This document shows positions 8,144 through 17,600 of a stretch of DNA of 64,000 nucleotides, piece by piece (within the stretch, counting starts at the first letter, position 1; every line of letters starts with the position of its first letter). The notes below the pieces were generated by a model. That model was not told where the DNA came from. It did not search any database and was given only the letters and a program-made list of their open reading frames with translations. The position numbers were made by a program, and so were the translations under genes. The stretch is from the NCBI RefSeq assembly GCF_023101205.1, contig NZ_CP078078.1, positions 1,240,001-1,304,000 on the forward strand. The letters are read 5' to 3'. The DNA comes from Microbacterium aurugineum. Lineage in GTDB: Bacteria > Actinomycetota > Actinomycetes > Actinomycetales > Microbacteriaceae.

Positions 8144-9235
8144 ATGACCACCCTCACGATCGGAACTGCCCTCGGCGATCCCGACGCCAAAGTCGCGCTG
8201 GACGCGAGGCGTTTCAACCGCCACACGTTCTGGGTCGGTCAGAGCGGAAGCGGCAAGACCTACGCGCTCGGCGTGGTGCTCGAGCAGCTCCTTCTGGAGA
8301 CCGAGCTGCCGATGATCGTCTTCGACCCGAACGGGGACTTCACCCGGTTGCAGGAGACGCGCCTCACGGCGAACGAGGCGGATGCGGCCAGAGTCGCGGC
8401 ATCGGACATCCGTGTGTTCCGTTCCGGGGCAGGGGAGGGGGAACGACTGCACGCGCGGTTCGTCGATCTCTCGGCGGCCTCGAAAGCGGCGGTGCTGCAG
8501 ATGGACCCGATCGCGGACGCGGACGAGTACAACGCCCTGATCCATCTGGAGCAGGACGCCGAGAGCCTGGACGGGCGCGGCATGGTGCCGGACCTGCTCG
8601 CGTCGGCCGACTCTGCCAAAGTGAGGCTCGCGAAACGTATCGAGAATCTGCAGGTACTCGAATGGAACCTGTGGTCTCGCGGTGCGAATTCCGTCGTCGA
8701 CGTCGTCGATGAGCGGCCGCGTGTCACGGTCCTCGACCTCGGCGGCTTCGAGCACCCGGCGGAACCCAAGGTCGCCGCCCTCGCGGTGCTCGAACATCTC
8801 TGGGCGCGGCGCGAAGAGCGGCGCCCTGTGCTGATCGTGATCGACGAGGCGCACAACCTCTGTTCGCCCAACCCCGAGACCGCGGTCGAGCGGGCCCTCA
8901 CCGAACAGCTCGTGCAGATCGCCGCCGAGGGACGGAAGTTCGGGCTGTGGCTGCTGCTCTCCACGCAACGGCCGACCAAGATCCATCCCAACGTGCTCTC
9001 GCAGTGCGACAACCTGGCGCTCATGCGCGTCAACGCGCCCCGTGACCTCGCGGAACTGGCCGACGTGTTCGGGTTCGCCTCGGAGGACGCCATCCGGCGC
9101 TCCGCGGAGTTCGTGCAGGGGCAGGCCCTCTTCGCGGGCGGGTTCATCTCGGCGCCGACATTCGTGCAGATGGGGGCGCGGATCACGGAGGAAGCCGGAG
9201 GAGACGTGAAGGTACCGCTGCGTGCCGAACGTTGA
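8144..9235 (+). CDS. HerA/DUF87-type ATP-binding protein
   Basis: A 363-residue P-loop ATPase of the HerA/FtsK superfamily. The Walker A is GQSGSGKTYALG near residues 32-43 and the Walker B is VLIVIDEAHNLC near residue 230. LLLSTQRPTKIHP follows as the sensor region (a Gln in STQRP, typical of HerA), and the arginine-rich MRVNAPRD comes later. No nuclease or NurA partner is adjacent, so a DNA-end-processing pair is not evident. It overlaps or abuts a small membrane protein gene downstream. The role could be DNA translocation or membrane-linked conjugation-like pumping; this is not resolved. Confidence 0.82.
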   Translation: MTTLTIGTALGDPDAKVALDARRFNRHTFWVGQSGSGKTYALGVVLEQLLLETELPMIVFDPNGDFTRLQETRLTANEADAARVAASDIRVFRSGAGEGERLHARFVDLSAASKAAVLQMDPIADADEYNALIHLEQDAESLDGRGMVPDLLASADSAKVRLAKRIENLQVLEWNLWSRGANSVVDVVDERPRVTVLDLGGFEHPAEPKVAALAVLEHLWARREERRPVLIVIDEAHNLCSPNPETAVERALTEQLVQIAAEGRKFGLWLLLSTQRPTKIHPNVLSQCDNLALMRVNAPRDLAELADVFGFASEDAIRRSAEFVQGQALFAGGFISAPTFVQMGARITEEAGGDVKVPLRAER

Positions 9236-9248
9236 GAGGGTGTTCGGT

Positions 9249-9803
9249 GTGACAGACGAGAGGAAGACGCGGCGATCGGCTGCCGATGACGGGATCCTGC
9301 GGGTCCACCGAGCGTTGAGGTCGGGGTTCGGGACTGAAGCGGCCGTGTACGGCACGATCCTGGTCAGTGGCCTCGTCGCGGTGTCGTCCGCGCATGGCGA
9401 GACGTCCATCGCGGTGCTCCTGACCGTCGCGGTCACCGTCCTCGTGTTCTGGGGAGCCCACGTCTACGCCGGAACGGTGGCGAGGGTCAGCGACCGTGCG
9501 GAACGTGAGCAGGGGGAAGCGGTCGGCGTGCGAGCAGCGTTCGCCGCGTCCGTGAAGCACTCCCTCGGCATGCTCAGTTCCGCGACCGTCCCGGCCGTCA
9601 TCCTGCTCGCGGGAACGACGCGGGTGATCCCCGACGGGCTCGCGAACGACCTCGCGCTCTGGTCGGGAGTCGTGATCCTCGCCTTCCTCGGCTATGTCGC
9701 CTTCCTCCGCCGGGGGAGTCCCTTCTTCGTCCGCGTCCTCGGCGCCCTCGGAACCGCATCCTTCGGGCTCGTCTTCGTCGTTCTAAAGGCTCTCGTGCAC
9801 TGA
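9249..9803 (+). CDS. Membrane protein, function unknown
   Basis: About 184 residues from the GTG at 9249, which has GAGAGG 9 bases upstream. An earlier in-frame GTG at 9222 would overlap the ATPase gene and has no ribosome site. Four hydrophobic helices are visible: two after AAVYGTILVSGLVAVSS, one at TVPAVILLAGTTRV, and a final pair from LWSGVVILAFLGYVAFL to GTASFGLVFVVLKAL. No known family is recognised. Close spacing to the HerA-like gene implies co-transcription. Convergent with the amidohydrolase gene. Confidence 0.7.
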   Translation: MTDERKTRRSAADDGILRVHRALRSGFGTEAAVYGTILVSGLVAVSSAHGETSIAVLLTVAVTVLVFWGAHVYAGTVARVSDRAEREQGEAVGVRAAFAASVKHSLGMLSSATVPAVILLAGTTRVIPDGLANDLALWSGVVILAFLGYVAFLRRGSPFFVRVLGALGTASFGLVFVVLKALVH

Positions 9804-9882
9804 CGGTTCGTGCGGTCAAGGGCGTGGCCGCTCCGGGGCACGTCCGCGACCCGGGATAGGCGGCGCGCCCGTCAGGTGAGGA

Positions 9883-11502
9883 TCACGAGTTCTCGCGTCG
9901 CGCGGGCGGAGACGACTCCGCGAAGACCGTGCGTCCCGCGATCACGGTCTGCACGACCCGGGCGCTCAGCAGCGTCTCGAGATCCCCACTGAACGGATCG
10001 GCGTCCAGGACCACGAAATCGGCCGCGGATCCGGGGGCGATACGTCCGCGCCAGCTTCCGTCGCCCATCGACGTCGCCGCATCTCGCGTGGCATGCGCGA
10101 TCGCCCGTTCGAGCGGGAGCGCCTGCTCCGGGTGCACGCCTGCCATACCGGGCACCAGCGCGGACGCTCGGGTCGACGCGACGAACATGTTCGGGAGCGC
10201 CTGATGCGGAGCGGTCGGCGCATCGGTGGAGAAGGCGAGGAGCGCACCCGCCTGCTCGTACTCCGACCAGGCGAACGCGCGGTCGACGCGTTCGTCTCCG
10301 AGCTGTGCCGCCCAGTTCCCGAAGATCGCCGGGTCGGCGTGCACAGGCTGCATGGAGGCGGTGACGCCGAGGCGCGCCATCCGTTCCGCCGTTCCCGGCG
10401 CTGCGTACTCGAGGTGTTCGATGCGGTGTCGGCGCGGTCGTTCACCGTTGGTCGCGATCGCGTGCTCGATCGCGTCGAGGGCGAGCGTGCTCGCGGCGTC
10501 CCCGATCGCGTGCATGGCGATCTGCAACCCGGCCGCATCCGCCGCCGCGACGACCGGGAACAGGCGCTCGGCGGGCCAGATCGGCCCCGCGTTGGTGCCG
10601 TCCGCGTACGGCGCGCCCATGGCTGCCGTACAGGCATCGATGGTGCCGTCGAGGACGAGCTTGATGCCGAGCACGCGTGCCCCCGCCGTCGGTGTCGAGG
10701 CGTGCGCGGCGGCCTGCTCGACCTGCGCGAGGTTCGCGGCATCGTCGCCGATGTTCGCGACGAACCAGTGCGCGGCGACACGCAGAGGCAGTTCGCCGCG
10801 CTCGGCGGCGCGTGCGAGTGCGGCGAGCCCGAGCGCATCGAAGGCCATGTCCACCGCCCCCGTCACGCCGGCGGCGATGTAGGCGGACACGACTCGCCGG
10901 ACCGCCGCATCGCGCTGCGCGTCGGTCGTGTTCGCGTCGCGGTGCGCCCAGGCATGCAACTGTGCGGCGGTCTCGTAGAGCATTCCGGTCGGCTCACCGG
11001 ATGCGTCGCGGGCGATGCGTCCGCCGAGGGGATCGGGCGTGTCCCGCGTGATCCCCAGCTCCGCGAGAGCCGCCGTGTTCACCCAGCATGAGTGGTAGTC
11101 GTTCGCGTCGAGGTAGACCGGGATGTCGGCGACGACCGCGTCGATCATCGCGGCGGTCGGCTCTCCGTCCGGGATCGCATCGAAGAGCCAGCCGCGCCCG
11201 CGAAGCACGCCGGATGCCGCCTCGCGAGCCCTGCGAAGTCGGCGCTGTATCTCCTCGAGAGAGGTGGCATCCGTGAGCCCCACCTGCCCCAGGGCTTCGC
11301 CCATCATCAGCAGGTGGGTGTGTGCGTCCGTGAATCCGGGGAGCACGGTGCGACCTTCCAGGTCCACCACCGTGTCGGCGGCGGGCGCGTCGGTGTCGGA
11401 TCCGACGTAGACGAACACGTCGCCGTCGACGACGACCGCGTCGGCCCATCGTGATTCGTCTCCGGTGAAGATCCGGCCGTTGCGGTAGAGGGTGCGGGTC
11501 AT
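9883..11502 (-). CDS. Amidohydrolase family protein (YtcJ-like, amidohydrolase 3)
   Basis: A 539-residue metal-dependent hydrolase. The N-terminal [24 protein letters not shown] segment and the metal-binding [10 protein letters not shown] near residue 60 are typical, as is the late [14 protein letters not shown] block. The C-terminal [16 protein letters not shown] closes the composite beta-sandwich. Members hydrolyse amides, carbamates or related bonds, often of xenobiotics; the substrate is not predictable. The ATG at 11502 overlaps the stop of the upstream MFS gene (ATGA), so the transporter and hydrolase form one operon, probably uptake followed by hydrolysis. Confidence 0.88.
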   Translation of the reverse strand: MTRTLYRNGRIFTGDESRWADAVVVDGDVFVYVGSDTDAPAADTVVDLEGRTVLPGFTDAHTHLLMMGEALGQVGLTDATSLEEIQRRLRRAREAASGVLRGRGWLFDAIPDGEPTAAMIDAVVADIPVYLDANDYHSCWVNTAALAELGITRDTPDPLGGRIARDASGEPTGMLYETAAQLHAWAHRDANTTDAQRDAAVRRVVSAYIAAGVTGAVDMAFDALGLAALARAAERGELPLRVAAHWFVANIGDDAANLAQVEQAAAHASTPTAGARVLGIKLVLDGTIDACTAAMGAPYADGTNAGPIWPAERLFPVVAAADAAGLQIAMHAIGDAASTLALDAIEHAIATNGERPRRHRIEHLEYAAPGTAERMARLGVTASMQPVHADPAIFGNWAAQLGDERVDRAFAWSEYEQAGALLAFSTDAPTAPHQALPNMFVASTRASALVPGMAGVHPEQALPLERAIAHATRDAATSMGDGSWRGRIAPGSAADFVVLDADPFSGDLETLLSARVVQTVIAGRTVFAESSPPARRENS

Positions 11503-12734
11503 GCGTCGTTCTCCTGTGCGGTGAGGCGTTCCAAGCGGGTCGAGACCAGGGCGATGGCTCCGGTGGGGATGGCCAGGACGAAACTCGCGATCCCGAGTGC
11601 GACGGCGAAGCCCTGGTAGCCGAGGGCTCCGACGAGCGCTGCGCCGATCACCGGCGTGAGCGCTGATCCGACGAGGTACACCGCCAGCAGCGGGCCCGAC
11701 CAACGGCCGTCGGCATCCAGCGCGGCAGAGGTCGAGACGAAGTACATGAACGCGATGGCATACACGGAGTTCCAGGCGATGAAGACGACGATGAAGGTGG
11801 TCGGGTCGGTCACGAAGCCTTCGCAGATCTTCAGGACTCCACCGGCGATCAGCAGGATCACGAGAGGGACGGCGCGCCCGAAACGGGCACCGACGATCAT
11901 GAGCAGGACCGAACCGAGGAGTCCGCCGGCGGTCGCACCGCTGAGTGCGATCCCGAGGCCTTCCGGTGTCAGGGCTGCTTGTTCCGCGCCCATCACCCCG
12001 GCCATGGCCCAGAGCGAATCCTCGCTCACCGCCCACAGCGCGAACGTGATGAGGAGCCCGAAGCCCGCGATAGTGACCTTCCGCGAGCGGGCCGGGGAGA
12101 CGCGAACCGTCCCGGTCGGCGGGATCTCGATCGGCATCGCCTCGGCGACGGCTGCTCCCGCCTGTGGAGCGACGACCGGTGCGGCGGGGAGCCACACCGA
12201 AGCGACCAGGCCGATCAGGTTGAACAGGGCCAGCGCGCCGAAGACGTCGATCGGCGCGAGCCCGATGAGGGGGATCACGGCGAGCACCACGGTGATGACC
12301 CCGCGATTGGCGAGCCCGTTGAAGCCGGCGACCCGGTCCGGGTTCCGGAAGGCGGCGAGGGCGGCGCCAGAGGCGGCGACGGCACCGCCGGCTCCTGCTC
12401 CTCCCAGGAGCAGGCCCGGGAGTATGGCCGCGGGGGCGAGCGCGGCGGTCGCGAAGCCGATCACGGCGAGGCTGAGGCCGGCGCGTGCCACGGTCCGACG
12501 GTGAATCCCGGCGCACAGCGGAGCGATGGCCAATCCGGTGACCGCGGTGAGTAGGAGGGTCGCGGTGACCAGCCAGCTCGCGGAGAGGACGTCGATTCCG
12601 AGGCCGCTCTGGGCGGCGGAGATCATGTACGGCGACAGGTTGACCCCGAGGTATCCCGCGATCCCGATGGCGAAGGTGGCGGTGGCGGTGGGGAGACGGA
12701 GGGGGATCCGGGTGCGGAGGTCGAGAGTGGTCAT
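11499..12734 (-). CDS. Major facilitator superfamily transporter
   Basis: A 411-residue protein with about 12 predicted membrane helices, for example FAIGIAGYLGVNLSPYM at the start and paired Gly-Ala-rich helices throughout. I chose the ATG at 12734 (MTTLDLRTRIPL) because GGAG sits 8 bases upstream; an extension to 12800 would cross the operator region. The next gene, the amidohydrolase, is translationally coupled, so the solute is probably the hydrolase substrate or product. It faces a TetR-type regulator gene across a repeated operator, making that regulator its likely controller. Confidence 0.85.
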   Translation of the reverse strand: MTTLDLRTRIPLRLPTATATFAIGIAGYLGVNLSPYMISAAQSGLGIDVLSASWLVTATLLLTAVTGLAIAPLCAGIHRRTVARAGLSLAVIGFATAALAPAAILPGLLLGGAGAGGAVAASGAALAAFRNPDRVAGFNGLANRGVITVVLAVIPLIGLAPIDVFGALALFNLIGLVASVWLPAAPVVAPQAGAAVAEAMPIEIPPTGTVRVSPARSRKVTIAGFGLLITFALWAVSEDSLWAMAGVMGAEQAALTPEGLGIALSGATAGGLLGSVLLMIVGARFGRAVPLVILLIAGGVLKICEGFVTDPTTFIVVFIAWNSVYAIAFMYFVSTSAALDADGRWSGPLLAVYLVGSALTPVIGAALVGALGYQGFAVALGIASFVLAIPTGAIALVSTRLERLTAQENDA

Positions 12735-12809
12735 GAGGCTCCAAGGGGAGGGCACGGCATTGTGCGCGAGGGAGGGCAGAGGGCGTGCGTCGGTGGGCAC
12801 GACTTCATA

Positions 12810-12840
12810 AACGAATGGTGTTCGTCAACGAATGGTGTTC
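12810..12840. promoter_or_regulatory. Tandem 14-bp repeats, likely operator between MFS and TetR genes
   Basis: AACGAATGGTGTTC occurs at 12810-12823 and again at 12827-12840, a 17-base period. The first copy is also part of a palindrome, ACGAA (12811-12815), TGGTG, TTCGT (12821-12825). A candidate -10 box TATTAT for the TetR gene follows at 12843-12848. The arrangement fits a cooperative TetR-family operator controlling both directions. Confidence 0.65.
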
Positions 12841-12915
12841 ACTATTATGCACAGGAGAGGGTTCGTGCGGAACCCCGATCTTCATGTCCGGTCTTCCGGA
12901 GAAAGCGAGCCCACC

Positions 12916-13518
12916 ATGCCCAGGCCTTCGTCCCCGCTGCTCTCTCCGGAGATCATCGGATCCGCCGGGCTGGCGCTCGCGAAGGCGGGGAAGCCGTTCG
13001 GGGTCAACGCGATCGCGCGCGAGTTGGGCGTGCGGCCGTCCTCGTTGTACAACCACGCGGACGGCATGGATGAGATCCTCGAGCTCATGCGCGGCAGGCT
13101 CGTGGAGGAATACCGCGTCGAGTGGCGGGGTGAGCCCTGGCCCGAGTTCCTGCACGTGATGCTCCGCACGCAACGCCGGATGTACGCGGATCATCCGCAG
13201 CTCGTGCCCCTGCTGGTCGGCAAGACGATCACGAGCCCCGCGGTGATCGCCGTGTACGACGACCTGGCATCGGTGCTCGTCGACGGGGGATTTCCCGAAG
13301 ATGAGGTGCTCTCGGTCATCGCCGTGCTCGACGCCTTCGCGATCGGCTTCGGTCTCGACCTCGCCTCACCCGACGAGATCTGGCAGCCCGAGGGCGAGAC
13401 GCGCACTCTCGGTCGGCTCATCGACGGAGCCGAACAGGGGAGTGCGCGATCGGATCGCACGTTCGAGCTCGGCGTCGGTCTTCTCATCGACTCCCTGCGT
13501 GCACGGCTCACCCGGTGA
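12916..13518 (+). CDS. TetR-type transcriptional regulator
   Basis: A 200-residue regulator. The N-terminus MPRPSSPLLSPEIIGSAGL aligns with the usual start of this TetR branch, followed by the recognition segment VNAIARELGVRPSSLYNHADGMDEIL (about residues 30-56). The C-terminal part resembles a TetR ligand and dimerisation domain. Start choice is uncertain: a GTG at 12865 has a better ribosome site (AGGAGAGG), but it lies too close to the candidate -10 box at 12843-12848. It is divergent from the MFS-amidohydrolase operon and probably represses it. Confidence 0.85.
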   Translation: MPRPSSPLLSPEIIGSAGLALAKAGKPFGVNAIARELGVRPSSLYNHADGMDEILELMRGRLVEEYRVEWRGEPWPEFLHVMLRTQRRMYADHPQLVPLLVGKTITSPAVIAVYDDLASVLVDGGFPEDEVLSVIAVLDAFAIGFGLDLASPDEIWQPEGETRTLGRLIDGAEQGSARSDRTFELGVGLLIDSLRARLTR

Positions 13519-13589
13519 GCGATCGTGAGATCCTCCTCGATCTGACGTAGCATGCACTCTGCCTCACCCACCGATCTCGAGGAGGACTC

Positions 13590-13964
13590 ATGACGACCTG
13601 GAACCCCGAGGAGCTGGCCCGCATCGCCGCGCCGGAGATGTTCGACCTCTCCGCGCAGCTCGCAGACGGCACGACGCCGAAGACGGTCGGCATCTGGGCG
13701 GTCGCCGTGGATGGCCGCCTGTTCGTTCGCTCCTACACGGGCCTTGCAGGCAAGTGGTACGCCCCGGCTCTCGCGAGCCTGCGAGGGCGTGTGTCGGCGG
13801 GCGGCATCACGAAGGACGTCCGCTTCGAGCCCGTCACCGACGAGGCGACCAACGTGGCGATCGATGCCGAGTACCTCGACAAGTACACGCCGAGCCCCTA
13901 CGCGCCGGAGATGGGGCAGGAGCCGGTGCGGTCGAACACCCTCGAGGTCATCCCGATCGACTGA
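13590..13964 (+). CDS. DUF2255 family protein
   Basis: A 124-residue protein preceded by a strong GAGGAGGA site 6 bases before the ATG. The pattern KTVGIWAVAVDGRLFVRSYTG, then GKWYAPAL and the ending VRSNTLEVIPID is characteristic of the DUF2255 family, small beta-rich proteins thought to share a fold with flavin-binding split-barrel proteins. No function is established. It is a single gene with a possible -10 box TAGCAT about 36 bases upstream. The family call is confident; the role is open. Confidence 0.82.
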   Translation: MTTWNPEELARIAAPEMFDLSAQLADGTTPKTVGIWAVAVDGRLFVRSYTGLAGKWYAPALASLRGRVSAGGITKDVRFEPVTDEATNVAIDAEYLDKYTPSPYAPEMGQEPVRSNTLEVIPID

Positions 13965-14159
13965 GTGCGGTTCCGAGGCGTCGGGTGCGGCGCGGGAGTG
14001 GGCCCTCCCGAACGATCCGCCCCAGACGTATCGTCGAGAGGGCTCTCCGTCCTTCCCGGACGGTGGGGGAGGCGGCGAAGTTCGCTGCGCTCACGGCTGA
14101 ATCCCCAGTCCATCAGCCTCGTAGCCCCCGCTACGTGAGCAGAGTATCGCTTAATCGTC

Positions 14160-14181
14160 TTGTCCGCCATTTGGGGGACAA
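14160..14181. repeat. Imperfect inverted repeat in an AT-rich intergenic patch
   Basis: TTGTCC (14160-14165) and GGACAA (14176-14181) pair, with two further C-G pairs inside after one G-G mismatch and an ATTT loop. It lies in the 286-base gap before the gene at 14251, which is otherwise empty apart from a small stem at 14120-14135. An operator or small hairpin are both possible. Confidence 0.35.
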
Positions 14182-14216
14182 AGATATTTTCGGAACTTTC
14201 TCGCTGAGACGTTCTG

Positions 14217-14244
14217 TTGCCTTCCGGGCGGCGTTGCCTAGGGT
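14217..14244 (+). promoter_or_regulatory. Promoter of the 14251 gene, leaderless
   Basis: TTGCCT (14217-14222), a 16-base spacer and TAGGGT (14239-14244) form a promoter. The -10 box ends exactly 6 bases before the ATG at 14251 and there is no ribosome site, so the transcript should start at the start codon. Confidence 0.55.
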
Positions 14245-14250
14245 GGACAC

Positions 14251-14634
14251 ATGGACAGGTTGCTCGTCGTCGCCGCGCAGGTCGCCATCGCTCATGGGCA
14301 CCGGGTCGAGGTGACGGAGCAGATCGACCCGCTCGCCGGGGAGCCTGTGGTCCTGTCCATCGTCGACCTCGACACCGGTATCCGCTACCGACGTGCAGAG
14401 GATCCGAGTGGCGACCTCTCTCGGTGGATCGGACGTGTGTTGGAGTGCACGGTGACCATCGGGGGAGCCGACTCCCGCACCTCTTTGCTCGTCGATCCCA
14501 TCGGTCCGGGGGCGACCGGAGCGAAGCGCGCTCTGCGTGGCGCGGACGCCGCCGCGGATGCCGCGAAGGCCGAGGCCGACAGATGGGGCGGCGCCGACCG
14601 TCCACCTCCCGAGGAACACGAACGCTTCTGGTGA
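14251..14634 (+). CDS. Hypothetical protein, 127 residues
   Basis: The first 85 residues are a compact alternating hydrophobic/charged region with no recognised family (RLLVVAAQVAIAHGHRVEVTEQ, then VVLSIVDLDTGIRYRR). The tail is an Ala/Glu/Asp-rich low-complexity stretch ending in EEHERFW. No signal peptide or membrane helix is seen. It has its own promoter and is convergent with dnaE2, 30 bases from that stop. Confidence 0.55.
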   Translation: MDRLLVVAAQVAIAHGHRVEVTEQIDPLAGEPVVLSIVDLDTGIRYRRAEDPSGDLSRWIGRVLECTVTIGGADSRTSLLVDPIGPGATGAKRALRGADAAADAAKAEADRWGGADRPPPEEHERFW

Positions 14635-14664
14635 CGCCGAAGCCGGGTGCAGGGCTCCCGTCGC

Positions 14665-17600
14665 TCATCGGAAGTCCCTGGACCGGTGTGTGAGGCCGGT
14701 GCGGAGATCCTCGAACCCGTCGGCGAGCACATTGACCACCCCCTCGCTCGACCGCTCCAGGATGCCGCGGATGATGAGAGCCGGTGAATCCCGGGCGACG
14801 CGACGGTAGCGGTTCCAGACCCCTGCCGAGCAGACGACGTTCACCAGACCGCTCTCGTCCTCGAGGTTCACGAAGGTGATCCCGGCGGCCGTCGCCGGTC
14901 GTTGCCTGTGAGTGACGAGTCCCGCGACCTCGATGCGCCGACCGACCTCGTGGCTCTGCAGATCGACGGCGGTGAGCACCCCGCGGGTGCGCAGTGCCTC
15001 CCGGAAATGCGCCATCGGATGGTCATCGGTGGACACGCTGGTCGCCCAGAGATCGGCGGAGAGACGCTCGTAGCTGGTCTGGTCGGCGAACAGGGGAGGC
15101 TGCACGGCGACCGTGGTCCCCGGGAGGAAGCGTGAGCGGTCGTCCGCCGCGGCTCCGGCCAGCCAGATCGCCTCTCGGCGCTCCAGCCCCAGACAGTCGA
15201 AGGCCCCTGCCGTGGCGAGGGCCTCCAGCTGTGCGGCGGTGGCATCCGTACGCCGCACCAGATCGTGCAGATCCCGGTAAGGACCGTGTGCGTCACGTTC
15301 CGCGACGATCCTCTCCGCCAACGGCACACCGATCCCCCGGATGCCGCTGAGGCCCAGTCGCACCGCGAATCCGCCGTCCCTGCGGTGGGCAGCGGACTCG
15401 TCGGGAGCCTCCCGGTCGAAGCGGAGGACAGCAGGTTGAGGAGCGGCGAGGCACTGCGTCCGGCCGGTGGGTCCGCCTTCGGAGTCATCGGCGAGCGGCT
15501 CCAACGAATCCGTCGCTCCGGACAGGTGCAGATCGGGCCGACGGACCTCCACTCCATGCCGCCGTGCATCCGCAGTGAGGGTCGCGGCGGAGTAGAAGCC
15601 CATCGGCTGCGCGCGCAACAGCCCGGCGAGGAACGCGGCGGGATAGTGCAGCTTCACCCAGGAGCTGGCGTAGACCAGCAGGGCGAACGACAGCGAGTGC
15701 GACTCGGCGAACCCGAAGTTCGAGAACGCCTGGATCTGCGCGTAGATCCGGTCAGCGGCGTCGGCATCGAGCCCTCGTCTGCTCATGCCCGCGTAGAGCT
15801 TGTCCTTGACCTTCTCGATCTTCTCCAGCCCGCGCTTGGAGCCCATGGCGCGCCGCAGCAGGTCGGCCTCATCCGCGGTGCAGTCACCGATCGCCGTCGC
15901 CATCTGGATGAGCTGCTCCTGGAAGATCGGAATGCCCAGCGTGCGTTTCAGGATGTCTTCCAGATCGCTGTGCGGGTAGGGGATCGTGAACTCCAAGGGG
16001 TCTTCACCACGCCGTGCGCGCTCCCGGTTCTCCTCGTCGACCCGGTCCTTGGCGATCTTCCGCCGCACGAACGGATGCACCGCACCGCCCTGGATGGGGC
16101 CGGGACGGATGAGGGCGATCTGGATGGCGAGGTCGTAGAAGCTCCGCGGCTGCAGACGGGGGAGCAGCCCGATCTGTGCGCGGGACTCCACCTGGAAGAC
16201 ACCGATGGAGTCCGCGCGACAGAGCATGTCGTAGACGGCGGGCTCCTCCTTGGGGATGGTCTCGAGCCGCCACTCCTCACCCGTGGCCTGTCGGATCAGA
16301 TCGAAGCAGTGCTGGAGGGCGGCGAGCATCCCGAGGCCCAGGAGGTCGAACTTCACGAGCCCCATGAACGCGGAGTCGTCTTTGTCCCACTGGATGACGG
16401 TGCGGTTCTCCATGCGCGCATGCTCCACCGGTACGACCTCGCCGACCGGACGAGCGGTGAGCACCATGCCGCCGGAGTGGATGCCGAGGTGGCGGGGGGC
16501 TTTCAGCAGTTCGCCGGCATAGGCGAGCACGTTCTCGGGGATGTCGTGGTCCTCGGCCGGCTCCAGCCCCGCACCCCAGCCGTCGACCTGGCGGGACCAG
16601 GCGTCCTGCTGACCGGGGGAGTGACCGAGCGCTCTGGCCATGTCGCGCACCGCGTTCTTCGGCCGGTACTGGATGACATTCGCCACCTGGGCCGCTCGCT
16701 CCCGGCCGTACTCCTGGTAGACCCACTGGATGATCTCCTCGCGACGGTCGGAGTCGAAGTCGACGTCGATGTCGGGCTCCTCCGTCCGCGTGGTCGCGAG
16801 GAACCTCTCGAAGGGGAGACGGTAGAGGATCGGGTCGACCGCCGTGATCCCGAGCAGGTAGCAGACCGCGCTCGCCGCAGCCGAACCTCGTCCCTGGCAG
16901 AGGATGCCGCGTCTGCGTGCCTCGGTGACGATGCCGTGCACGATCAGGAAGTATCCGGGGAAGTCCTTCTCCTCGATCACATCCAGCTCACGGGCGATCC
17001 GGTGTTTGCCCTCCTCGTCCAGGCGGGGATACTTCGACGGCACGGCCGCCCAGACCAGGTGACGCAGCCAGCTCATCGGTGTATGCCCCTCCGGCACCTT
17101 CTGCTGCGGGAGCGCGGGTCGTGCCAGGCGCAGGGGGAAGGCGGAAGCCGTCGCCAATTCGAGCCCGTAGGAGATCGCTCCGGGATGCCGGTGGAAGCGC
17201 GCCGACATCTCTGCGCCGCTGCGGAGATGGGCGCCCCCGTGCGCGGGCAGCCAGCCGTCGAGCTCATCCATGCTCCGCACCGCGCGGACCGCAGCCACGG
17301 CCTCGGCGAGTGGCGCCTGTGCGGGAGTGGCGTAGTGCACGTTGTTGGTCGCCACCACCGGCAACCGCATCCGTCGTGCGAGCCCGGCGAGAGCGTCGTT
17401 GCGGCGGGTGTCCAACGGGTCCCCGTGGTCGAAGAGTTCGACGGCGACGTGATCGTTTCCGAACAGGTCGACCAGGGTTCGCAGCGGGGTGAGGCCGTCG
17501 CCTGCTTCGAGCCCGCGGCGCACGGCACCTTTGCGGCAACCGGTCAGGATCGTCCAGTGGCCTCCTGCGCGTTCGGCCAGATCGTCGAGGTCGTATACCG

